From Grifola frondosa (taxonomy: Eukaryota; Basidiomycota; Agaricomycetes; Polyporales; Grifolaceae): 64,000 bases of DNA. The translations under genes were made by a program, and so were the position numbers. Positions within the stretch are counted from its first letter, which is position 1. Each line of letters opens with the position of its first letter. Below are positions 30,402 to 41,633 of this stretch, piece after piece. The DNA is taken from assembly GCA_001683735.1 (NCBI GenBank), contig LUGG01000006.1, forward strand, positions 682,001 through 746,000. Direction: 5' to 3'. The notes beneath the pieces were generated by a model, which did not search any database, was not told the origin of the DNA, and was given only the letters and a program-made list of their open reading frames with translations.

Positions 30402-33400
30402 ATGATGCAGCCAACGCCTGCTCCTTCCTCACCGCCTTCGTCACCAACCGTACCTGCTGTCGTGTCTGAAGACCATCCCATTGTTTACCCAGAACCTCCG
30501 AAGAATGTCGGCAACACACCGTTCCGTGTCCTTGCAATTTTATTCGACAAACTACAAAATGAGAAGAAACCTGAAAAGAGGAGGAAAATGCTGGGTAACT
30601 GGTTCAATGTGAGCTTTCCCATGGCCCTTTCATCGACGGAAGTCTGACCTGCTATTTAGCGCTGGAGAAAGGAGGAGGGGTACGATCTCTATCCGGTACT
30701 GCGTTTGATTCTTCCCTATGTACGTCCGTAATCGGTTATTGCAGAGCGTATAATGGTTGATCGGATTCTGTAGAAGGATCGCGAGCGCACGGTCTATGGG
30801 CTCAAGGAGAAGAACATAGCAAAGGACTACATCAAGATAATTCCCCTCAGTCGCAATGATCCTGATGCTATTCGGCTGTTAAATTGGAAAAGACCCACCG
30901 AACGAGAGGTGCGCCTGCTTGTTTTCCGCAGAACTTATGGCGTGTGGATGGCTAAAGCGAGATGCAGAAAGCATCTGGAGACTTCCCAAGTGTTCTATAT
31001 GAGGTGATCAGCAAACGATCCTCGGTCGTTGAGGGTTCTTTAACCATTCATGAACTCAATGACATTTTGGACGAACTCGCAAAGAGCTCGGGAAAATCGT
31101 ACGTCACCTCTTCGTGTGACACAAAGGTAGACTTGGTAGAGCTTTGCTGTGCAGGCACATCCAATCCCAGATCCTCCGTCGAGTTTACAATCGCAGCACG
31201 CCTGAAGAACAGCGATGGATCATCCGTATAATTCTGAAGGGTCAGTCGTCAGTTACTGGCTGTTCATGAATATCGCATGCAAGCGTTCCACAGATATGAT
31301 TATAGCGGTCAAGGAAACCACCGTGTTTTCGGTGTTTCACCCGGACGCACATGACCTCTTCAATACCTGTTCCGATCTGAAGAAAGTTGCCTGGGAGCTC
31401 TGGAATCCTGATCGTAGACTGAACGATGAGGTACATTTTGATCAGCTTTTGGCTTGAAATGCATTGCTAATATCGACCACAGGATAAAGCTGTACAGCTA
31501 TTCCGAGCCTTTGCACCTATGCTTTGCAAAAGACCTACGCGGGGAATTGATGGTTCCGTGAAGGAGATGCAAGGCCGTACGTTTATCATCGAGGAAAAGC
31601 TGGATGGCGAACGCATGCAGCTGCACAAGCAAGGCAACGAATACTTCTATTGTTCAAGGTTCGTAGTCAGTGTGACTTGAGAGACGGCTGCATCACGACT
31701 GCCAATGTTCTAGGAAAGGCAAGGACTACACTTACTTGTATGGCAAGCATGTCGGCATCGGTAGCTTGACACCCTTCATCGATGATGCGTTCGATTCCAG
31801 GGTGGATGAGTGAGTCGTGTCTCCTCTCTCAAGAGGATGTTTTGTTAACCTTAGTTCTAGGATAATACTTGATGGCGAAATGTTAGTGTGGGACCCTGTC
31901 TCAGAGACAAACCTGCCCTTCGGATCCCTGAAGACTTTCGCGCTCGGTACGTGAACCACTTTTGTATCTGCTCGACATCTTAATGCAATCCTACAGACAA
32001 ATCTAAGGGAGAGCACAATCCACGACCTTGCTGTGGGTTCCGTTCTTCTCTCTTTGTTCACACATCTTGACGGACGGTTTCAGTTAAAGTGTTTGACCTG
32101 CTATACTTAAACGGTCTCTCTCTGCTACACAAGTCACTAAAGTTCCGCAAGCGCAATCTTCGTGCATGTCTTCAGGAGGTGCCTGGTCGTATTGAGTTCG
32201 TTTCAGAGACTGAAGGAACTACTGCTCAAATGTGCGCGAACGTATGGATGTCGTCTTAGCCAATCGAGGCGAAGGCCTTATTATGAAGCATCCGAATTCG
32301 GAATATGTCTTGAACGGTCGAAACAAAGACTGGATTAAAGTAGGCTTTGACATGCAGGTTTGTTTATATATTTGCTAACGATATGTATGGTGTGCAGGTG
32401 AAGCCGGAATACATGGCAAGTATCTTTCGCCAGGATCAATAGATGCTGACTCAATCGTAATGTAGGATAATATGGGCGAAACAGTCGATGTTCTCGTAGT
32501 TGGTAAATGGCTCGGCATTTATTTTTTTCCGACTCCTAATGCGACCTATAGCTGGCAATTATGGGACGGGTAGACGATCAGGAGGAGTGTCGACCATAAT
32601 TTTGGTCTCCTAGATGATCGGCAAGCGAATGACGACGAGGAGCCAAAGTAAGCACGGATATTATCATATATCCTAAACATCAGACAGCCAAACCTGATTG
32701 CTTGCAGATATAGCACGTTTGTACGCATCGGGACTGGGTTATCGTATTCTGACTACATCTGGCTACGGAAGAAACCGTGGAAGGTATGGGATAGTGACTC
32801 TCCCCCTAGCTTCCTGCAGGTTTTCGAAGAAGGGAACAGAAAGACAGGGCGATGTCTATTTAGAACCTGAAGAGTCAGCGCTGTCGTTTGTCGTTACTTC
32901 AAAGCTGACCATCCTTGGCATTTGTTCTAGTTCGTTCATACTCAAAGTCAAAGCCGCCGAGATCGTTAGTTCAGGTCTGTTCGGTTAGAGTTTAGTTGTC
33001 CATTCTGCTGCTAACCCAGCCCGTAGATTCTGTACCATCTTGGGATCACGATGCGTTTTCCTCGTGCGTTACAAATCCGAGACGATCTAGATATCTCTGA
33101 TTGTGCTACGGCATCATGTACGTTCTCTGTGTGTTACACAATACAGCGGCTATGGTAACTGTTATTCATCAGCCGTTATGGAAAATCTCCGCTCTGACAA
33201 GAAGCGCAAGCAAGGAGATGATAACGGGTGAGTATTCTTTGTATCTGATCGGTCCATCCTAAACAAGGCACAGAAATTTGAAGAAGAAGCAGAAAAGAAC
33301 GGCCAAGAAAGTCGGTGCTTTTCATGCGTAAAATCATATAAATATTATTGACTTATGATTTTAGCCAACCATGATGGCGGAGTACCAAGGTGTCAATCTT

Positions 33401-35021
33401 AAGAATGTGATGGTTGAAACTCAAATTTTCGAAGGCATGACGTTCAGTACGTGATGAAATAAGTCGTTAGGTGATCGGTAGTTTGAACGACTGTCTCTAG
33501 TGGTTGCATCCGATCCAAGGTCGAAGACCGGTGAACAGGACAAGAAAGAGCTCCTGAAGTTGTATGTCGATATTCAATACTCACGAGCTCCCCATGTGCT
33601 TAAGATTGAACGTAGGATCCATGAAAATGGTGGCAGCTACGTGCAGGTTGCAAAAAGCAAACCAGACATTATCGTTGTATATGGAGGAACGTATATACGT
33701 GCGTGAAATTTGATCACAGAGAGGATCCAATATTCATTAACAATGCATCGACCAGCCTATGACATCAAGATGATCATGAACAAGGGAATATGCGACATTA
33801 TTCGGCCACAGTGGATCATGGACTGCATCGCGGAAGGGGAAAAGGTTCCGTTGACAAAGAAGTTGAGACTTTGATATTGTCACTTGGCTGGATCACTAAC
33901 GTCCGGGGTCAGATATTTCTTCCACGCTACTCCTGCCCGCAAAGCGGAGCCAGAGTACAACACTGGGGATGAAAGTGATAAGGAAGTCCCTGTCGATGAG
34001 GAGGCTCCTGAGGTTGCAGCCCTAAGTACAAGTGTGCTTAGCAAAACTCCTGCCGTTGAAGGCGATAGTAGCGATACTGAAGAGGAGGAAGATCCTTCAA
34101 TTGCGGATTGGTTCAACGTTGATCAAAGGACTCAACTACACCTAGAACCCAGCAGATAGATTCAGGCAGCGAAACAGAGCCAGATTCGGAAAATGAGGAC
34201 GTTCAACCTTATCCAGAGGATGTCATTGAAGAAGACGAAGACGACTGGACGCAGGTGGAAGCGAATGATAGTCAAGCCGATGCAATGGTTGAAGTAGCTG
34301 GTGTAAGTTATCTTACATTGTGGGGATGGGCCCTTTGACATATTCTTTTGCAGTCTCAGCTTCGTGATAGTCACATATCACAGGTGCGTTGCATTCAGTT
34401 CTCCCATTTCCATGCTGAATTTTGCATTAGACTGAATCCATTGGTGTTCGAATGGGAGAAGACGATGACGCTATGGAATACGACCAAAATTTCATATTCA
34501 AACATCTGTGAGGTACACACATCTACCAAATTATTTAGGCTCACAGTATATCAGATGCTTCTACCTGGATTCACCTCAGAATGCTAAGAGGCACGGCATG
34601 ACTGTGAAATCGAAGATTGTAGATGTCCTCAACAAGAGGTGATTCGGACCTTATGTCGCTCGGCCGTTTTATTCATGCTTTCTGACAGATTTGACGATCT
34701 GGCCAAGTTGATCACCGATAATGGTGGTCGGGTAGTCGACCTGGATGAACCGAAACTAACCCACATTGTCATCGACAAACGCGATACAGGACGACGCCTG
34801 GAACTCATCGAACGAACTTCGAAGTGAGTATAACGTGGATCCTTTTCCAAAATTACACTCATGTTCATCATGACAGACCCAAACGCCGTAATCTCGTCGT
34901 CAGTGAATTTTTGGAAGCATGTCTGGACGAGGGAACTCTACTGGATGAGAATGGTGAGACGCTGTCTGTATATAACGAAGTCCGGTTCTTGCTGATTTTT
35001 TGGTCAGACTTTGCTCCTTGA
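30402..35021 (+). CDS. LIG4: DNA ligase IV, many exons, at least three frame breaks in the assembly
   Basis: This is the ATP-dependent ligase of non-homologous end joining. Exons read in order: FRVLAILFDKLQNEKK, RWRKEEGYDLYPVLRLILPY, GLKEKNIAKDYIKIIPLS, ILRRVYNRSTPEEQRWIIRI, VKETTVFSVFHPDAHDLFN, and the active site FIIEEKLDGERMQLH with the adenylated lysine in EKLDG. Then IILDGEMLVWD, VFDLLYLNG, GEGLIMKHP, DWIKV-KPEY (motif V), AGNYGTGRRSGGVST, FVRIGTGLSYSDYIWLRKKPW, MRFPRALQIRDDL. Two BRCT regions follow (FEGMTFMVASDP; FDDLAKLITDNGGRVVDLDE). One intron has a GC donor (32415). Frame breaks lie at about 32229, 32603 and 32821. All motifs survive around them, so the gene may be intact in reality. 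Confidence 0.85.
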
Positions 35022-35270
35022 TAATTTGCCTGAGGCTCTCTCAGTGACACGTATCTTTTCTTGTATTGTAGTACAAACGGATGAAGGATTTGGACAAAAC
35101 GATAGTCGACAAGATAAACAGGAGCGACAAAGCTTCAGCACAAAGCGAGGAATCATGACGGTCATGAGTAGTATAATTAGTACCAAGACACAAGACAGAG
35201 ATAGATCGAAACCCGGACAGCCAGAGAAAGTACCTGCAACCAAGAGAGGATATATAACAATGCAGATGGT
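35022..35270. terminator. Convergent 3' region of LIG4 and the forkhead gene
   Basis: 249 bp lies between the LIG4 stop (35019-35021) and the forkhead stop (35271-35273 on the plus strand). No coding frame fits, and it probably holds both 3' UTRs. Confidence 0.4.
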
Positions 35271-37994
35271 TCACCAATAACGTTCCCAACGTCCGTCTGG
35301 CATACCGGGACTTTCATACAGCAACGTTCTGTTCCTCCCAAATAATCCTGTGGGACTCTCGAGCAAGTCCGATTCACGATTGCACAGTCGCGACAACTCG
35401 TCATCAAGGAGCGCCCCGGGTCATGCGGGTCAAAAATTGACCGAGTGGGAGTGCGAAAAGGTGAGTCGCTACCCCCGTTTGGGAAGACAAGTTTCTTCGG
35501 TGTGACAGGCGCGAATGGTGAGGGTTTTGTCAACCGCGACCCAGATGCAGCCGACTTCCGAGAAGGCGTCCGCAGGGCTTCCGAGGTTCCAAGGGGCATC
35601 GCAGGCAGGGAGTCGTCTTCAGGCGCGCTCAGCAAAGTCGCCTGAGGTAGGAACATGGCAACCGGAGGAGGGTCAAGGTGCGACTTGTAATAAGCAAGAC
35701 TCGGGGATGGACTCATGTGAAGACCTTTGTGTGAAATCGGAGTACGATGGGAAGATAGCTGAAGACCACCACTAGTCCCTTTGACCTGCGTCGCGGAGTC
35801 GATGGCCTCTGAGGCGTGACTGGAGGAGCTGACAGTTCTACAACTTTCCGCGGAGGCGTTGATGGTTCCGAAATCGTTGATTGTTTGCGCCTGCTGTCTG
35901 CAGCCGCCTGACGCTCCAAAGTCGGCGACTGTGGTATCGGTGGCGACATGGCACGCTGAAGAATAGTCAGGAAATGTGGCGAAAAGAATCGCGAAGTGTA
36001 CCTACCTGATATCGCGTCTTCTTTGGATCAGACTGCTTGGTTTTTCCCTTACTCTTCTTGGTCGACAAACGTTGGAGGAGGGTGATACTTGGTTCGAGTG
36101 CTTCGACCGAAGGCACAGAGCTCAACCACTCATCGGTACCATCCTGACTATCTGCGGGATACTGAAGTTCACTCCCCGAAGTGAAATCAGGAGATGGGCC
36201 CCTGGAATCGAGTCCGAGTAAGCTTGTGCTGGAGGAAGGAGGTGGACTAGAGGATGAACTAAGATTCGAGGCTAAATCAGGCATAGAAGAGGATGAAAGA
36301 GGATCCGCGAAACAGGCATGATCTATAAGCAGTTCCTCCTCCATTTCCTGGGAAGAAGAATGAGAACGACCAACCGACTCCGGAGTTTCAGGCCTGGACG
36401 TAGAGAAAGCTGCTGGAGCGGACAGGGCTGCCAGTCGATGATAGTTCGAAGATGGCGGTAATGGTGGGAAGATCACTTCCGCAGGAAGAGGCTGTGGAGT
36501 AGAAAGGGGTCGATGGGGATAAGCCTGGTAATAAGGCTGATGATGCGGGTTCGCGTGGAAAGTGGGGAAAAAAGGGGGCAATATGGGTGCGGGCATCACA
36601 GAAGGCATTTGCTGTATAACATTGAACTGCTCCTCCTCTGTCTTCTTTGAAGTTCTCTTCTGTCGCTTGGCCTTTCTTGCAAGAGTCTCCTCCATAGTTC
36701 CTCGCTTCCGTGGACCAGGCTTGCCAGGAGCTTCTGGTTTAGCCATATCAGCACATAAAGACTTTCTGAAACCGCCACCTGCGAAACAGGGTATATCGCA
36801 GTCCCATATAGCCCAAAGACTCTTGCCCTCTGCACGACCACGTGGGACCTTGCGGAATACTGCCATTGTGCTAAGCGCATGGCGAACGGAGTTCATCCAA
36901 GTCTGTTCCCGCGTTTGTAATGGGGATACACAGTCGTAATCCATTCATATATATCCTGTAGTGTCAGGCCATGCTGCGGAGATGATAAAATCGCCTGTCC
37001 AATCATGGCGGCATAGGACAAATCGGGCTTTGCAGCAGAATACGGACCAGGAGGAAGAACATAAGGCAATTCATCTTCGTCTTCTGATAGAGGAGCCGGC
37101 CTCATCGGTCCTGGTGAAGAAACAACATTTACAATGCGGGGAGGACTGGAACAAGGTGTCGAAGCCCGTGAAGAGTTCCGGGCAGGACGAGAATAAATAT
37201 GACGGCCAGATGGTGTTTGCGGAAGGTCATTTCGCGGTTCAGGGACCTTGAAATGAGTGTACGATCGTGATGGGTTTCGTGGAGTACGCGGCAATACAGC
37301 ATGCTCTGAAGACTTCTCCTGCCAAAACATGAGCGTTGATTCCGAAATGAATGAATTAAATTACCAGCACACGATGGGAAGACGAAGCTTCACTGACAAC
37401 ACGGTCACTATAATACTTATAGTGATGAGGAGTCTACCAGAAACCAATGAAGAAATTAAAAAGAGAAATAAGATAAGAGACGCGTCGAACTAACTTGTGG
37501 TGTCGTGCTCCTCAATGGGGTAGATTCTTTGGGCGGCTGAACGCGTCGACCGTCGCGAGAATGCGCGTTCGAGTCTGATCAAGAATGAGCGACATTTTGT
37601 TGAGAACGACGCGGGATTACGTACCTCGCCGTATAATCTTGTCTTTTTTACTCTTGCGTTCTATGACGAGCTGCATTGTATCCAACTGACGAGGAAGGGA
37701 TCCTTCAACAGGTTCAGTCTTCACTGGGGTCGTAGGTGTGGGCGACTGAGCCACAAATGACGCGTTGAGGAAAGAAGCAGGGCGAGATCTTCCCCTTAAG
37801 ACTGCTCTAGTAGACACAGAATCTAGTGTACCAGGCTGCTTCGCAGCAGCATAAAGAGGACTGGCAGGGTCGGTGGTCAGAAATTGTCTCATCTGTTCGC
37901 TGTGTCGCGAAAGGTCTTCACGCGTCATCCCAAGCGTATGAAGCAGCTGAGAAATGGGGGAGGTAGGATTTCGATCCCTGTGTGGGTCCGCCAT
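35271..37994 (-). CDS. Forkhead-domain transcription factor
   Basis: Start ATG 37994 (MADPHRDRNPTSPISQLLHTLG). Exon 1 ends at a GTACGT donor near 37618. A long intron of about 300 bp precedes an exon with the first half of the forkhead domain (KPDLSYAAMIGQAILSSPQHG, LTLQDIYEWITTVYPHYKRG). The recognition-helix half, QTWMNSVRHALSTMAVFRK, follows in the next frame with no plausible intron, because a G is missing at 36907-36909 (three G where four are needed). Then GKSLWAIWDCDIPCF, a basic segment (RKRGTMEETLARKAKRQKR) and a long Ser/Pro-rich tail. Another one-base break near 35416 is needed to reach ALLDDELSRLCNRES, TGLFGRNRTLLYESPG and the stop at 35271. The DNA-binding domain is well preserved. 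Forkhead factors in fungi regulate cell-cycle and septation genes; the target set here is unknown. Confidence 0.85.
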
Positions 37995-38209
37995 ATCTGT
38001 ATAATTTATGAGAGAAAGTCAAGAGGAATAATGAGTATATGTACGGCGCAATGAAACTCAGGATGATAAAACGAAAGTGTGACAGCCACCTGGACGCGTG
38101 ACCAACGTGTGCTATGTGTCACGGCCCTCTGTCACGTCATCATGTTGCGGAGACAGCTGTTGTAACACAGCTCTTGCATTCACGACTTATTCACGAGGGG
38201 TTTGCCACC
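37995..38209. promoter_or_regulatory. 215-bp bidirectional promoter, forkhead and AP-1 gamma
   Basis: The two start codons are head to head. The short interval contains an inverted CACGTC/GACGTG-like arrangement near 38088-38135 (GGACGCGTGACC, GTCACGTCATC) that could be shared activator sites. The AP-1 side ends in GCCACCATGG, a strong translation-start context. Confidence 0.45.
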
Positions 38210-41200
38210 ATGGTGTATCACAACCTCAAAGGTGGATCCACTCTTTTAAACTTTTTGTGCGGTATCTGATGTTTTAATAGCCTTGATCAAGGGGATTCGG
38301 GCTTGCAAGGTGAGTGCAATGCATCATGTTCCCGTTCCCCACTGCATTGTTCATCCGAGTCTACAGACTGTTGCGGACGAACGAGCCCTCATCAAGCAAG
38401 AATCGGCAGCTATCCGTGCGTCTTTCAGAGAGGAAGACTCGTACGCGAGACACAACAATGTCGCGAAGTTACTCTACATCCACATGCTCGGTTCCGAGGC
38501 GCATTTTGGCCAGATGGAGTGTCTGAAACTGGTAGCAAGTCCACGATTTGGTGACAAACGTCTGGGATATCTGGGAATTATGCTGCTTCTGGACGAGAGC
38601 CAGGAAGTGCTCACCCTCGTAACCAACTCATTGAAGAAGTACGTTCCTTAATATCTACACTGCATTTTTGTTCACTCTGTCCCAGTGATATGAATCATTC
38701 GAACATGTATGCCGTTGGACTTGCCTTGTGTACGTTCGCGGACATTGCATCTGAAGAAATGTCTCGAGATCTGGCAAACGAAATCGAGAAGTTGTTGGGA
38801 TCAAGTAACACTTACATTCGCAAGAAGGTATGTCGGTAATGTGTTTATCTCTGTAATCCAGCAACTTATATGCCCGTGTTGTTAGGCCGCGTTATGTGCC
38901 CTCCGAGTGGTTAGGAAAGTACCAGACCTTGCCGATCACTTTGTAGCCAAGTCAAAGAACCTGCTAGCCGATCGCAATCACGGCGTTCTCCTGACCGCCA
39001 TTACACTGGTTACAGAGATGTGTCAGATTGACCAGGGCTGTTTGGATGAATTCCGCAACGTTGGTGACAATATCGCATTGGTCGAATGAGCTATCGAGGC
39101 TGAACCATCGTTCTTGCAGGCCGTCCCGCTACTTGTGCGGCATTTGAAATCGCTGGTAACGACAGGATATAGTCCAGAACATGACGTTTCAGGAATCACG
39201 GATCCATTCCTACAGGTCAAGATTCTTCGACTACTCCGTTTACTCGGCAGGGGCGATGAGAAGGCTAGCGAAACAATGAATGACATTCTCGCACAGGTAT
39301 CAGTTATTACGTCGACTTCCATACCCAGGCATCTGACTCTTTCACGATAGGTTGCTACAAACACGGATTCCACAAAGAACGTTGGAAACTCGATTTTGTA
39401 CGAGACGGTCATGACTGTGCTGGAAATCGAAGCAGATAGCGGGTTGCGCGTCATGGCAATCAACATCTTAGGCAAATTTCTCAGCAACCGTGATAACAAT
39501 ATTCGGTAATTCCAGCGCAATCTTTTCTTCGAAGTCCATGACTGAAGTTTCGATTGATCATCAGCTACGTTGCGCTCAATACGCTGAATAAAGTTGTCGC
39601 AATCGATACCAACGCCGTCCTAAGGCACCGCAACATCATTCTGGACTGTCTTCGCGATGGCGACATTTCCATCACGGCGCGCCTTGGAGTTGTCGTACGC
39701 ACTAATCAATGAGGGCAACGTTCGTGTCCTGATACGGGAGCTGCTGGCGTTCCTTGAGGTAGCGGATGATGAATTCAAGCTTGGAATGACAACGCAGATA
39801 TCTCTGGCTGCTGAGCGATTCGCCCCGAATAAACGATGGCATATCGACACCGTGCTCCGTGTGTTGAAGCTGGTAAGTTATCCATTAATTGTATTGAAAC
39901 TAGTCTGGTAACCAGACTGATGCAATTTAAAGGCCGGCAACTTCGTAAGGGAAGAGATTCTGTCGGCGTTCATTCGTCTGGTAGCATACACCCCAGAGCT
40001 GCAAGCTTATACTGCATCAAAGCTCTACACTTCACTCCGATCGGATATCTCGCAAGAGTCTCTTACATTGGCAGCTACGTGGGTCGTCGGTGAATACAGC
40101 GATGTACTACTGGAAGGAGGGTTGGTTGACGAAGATCAGCCGAAGTCTGTGCGTACATGTGTTTAGTCGTACGAGATTCATATTCATGGGCATCAATACT
40201 CGTAGGTGACGGACGCAGAGATAGTGGACCTCCTTGTTTCGATCCTTGATTCTCCTTACGCCAACTACCTCACTCGCCAGTTTGTCTTGACAGCTATCAC
40301 AAAGGTGTCCTCACGCCGCACAACCACGACTGCTCAACAAGAGCGGATACAAAATATCCTTTTATCTTACACGACGAGTCCGGAGTTGGAGCTTCAGCAA
40401 CGAGCAGTCGAGTTTGCAAGCTTGTTCAATCTTGGAGACATCCGGGCGGGAGTACTGGAGCGAATGCCTGCACCTGAGTTGAAGGCATCGGTTATCGGCG
40501 TGGGTACGTGGCGTTATTGCTTCATGCATTCGGTTTGTAGCGTAACCTTTTTTCCTGTTTCAGTTAGTGAAAATAAGCCTGTCGGCTCTGTACTGCCCAG
40601 CAAAGATGTTAGTTTGTTTATTTTCTCCAGGTGATGCTGACGAGAAGTTGTTCGCTTTCATTAGGGCGATTTGATAGGCAGCGAAGATTTGCCGACAGGC
40701 GTGCCGAGTGTAAATGGACAGCCTTCTGTGCAGACAAACGACGACCTTCTGAAAGAGATTTTCGGGGGTTCCTCGTCTATTGCTCCTGCGACTCAAGCGC
40801 CGAAAAGCACAATTGAAGATATCATTGGTCTTTTCAACTCCCCTTCGCCAGCAGCGGCACCTGCACCCGCACAGTCACCATCTTTGCTAGGTGCCGTGGC
40901 TATGCAGCCGCCGTCCTCCGTTTTCTCTCTCCCAGAGGCGCAGGCGCCTCCCCCCCAGCAACCTGTTCACCCCGCCTAACTGCATATACTGCATATGACA
41001 AGAACACGCTGAGGATCACGCTTACCCCTCAAACATCACCAGCGCGACCTGGTGTTGTCAATATACTGGCAAGATTCCAAGTCACCGCAAACGATGCTGT
41101 GACTGGGCTCAACTTCCAGGCCGCTGTTCCGAAAGTGCGTCTAGCATATTTCTATTATTCTTTCCCCAATTTAACATTTATAACCGTTGTAGTCGCAACA

Positions 41201-41455
41201 GCTGCAAATGCTTCCCATGTCGAATCCAGATATTCACCCCGGGAGCGTAGAAACGCAGCAAATGCGCGTCATGGCTCCGGTTGGGGTGAGTTCTTCATCC
41301 CCACATTTACATCTCATCTCAATTTTGGAATCGATTTCTCCTAGGCCAATGTACGATTACGGCTGCGGATATCGTACTCGCTGGCGGGTCGTGACGTGCA
41401 AGACCAGGTTGATTTTGCGGGATTCCCGCCTGGCTTGGCTGGTGGTGGCTCATGA
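38210..41455 (+). CDS. AP-1 complex subunit gamma (adaptin)
   Basis: Clathrin adaptor large subunit for trans-Golgi/endosome traffic. Exon 1 starts at 38210 (MVYHNLK). Exons then give [149 protein letters not shown] and [12 protein letters not shown]. Then [29 protein letters not shown], a hinge ([18 protein letters not shown]) and an ear domain ([12 protein letters not shown] to [10 protein letters not shown]). Frame breaks lie near 39674 (two bases missing in the RRRALELSY region) and at the seven-C run at 40950-40956 between hinge and ear. Because the adaptin repeats and ear are both well conserved, sequence errors are more likely than a dead gene. Confidence 0.9.
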
Positions 41456-41633
41456 TGTGTACGCTCTTCTTAGAATATATTATCAACTTTCGCATGGTAT
41501 TTAATTTTCTGCACAATGTATTGCTTTCGGCTCGGGACAAAAGGAGAGATGATTAGTGATACCCAAAAACTCGATGTATAACGTGCAAGATAGAATACAA
41601 CGAGTGACATTATAATACACAACACTATAGGAC
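41456..41633. terminator. Convergent 3' region of AP-1 gamma and SF3B1
   Basis: 178 bp, AT-rich, between two convergent stop codons, containing AATATATT and ATTATAATAC tracts. No coding frame. Confidence 0.4.

Noticed and set aside
32200..32830. Calling LIG4 a proven pseudogene
   Set aside because: Equivalent one- and two-base breaks occur in SF3B1 and AP-1 gamma, which should be essential, so sequence error is at least as likely.
37550..37600. A GTTCGAGTC string resembling a tRNA T-arm
   Set aside because: No acceptor stem, D-arm or anticodon arm can be folded around it.
39660..39690. Programmed ribosomal frameshifting in the AP-1 gamma and SF3B1 genes
   Set aside because: No slippery heptamer or conserved signal at the break points, and such frameshifting is not known for these families.
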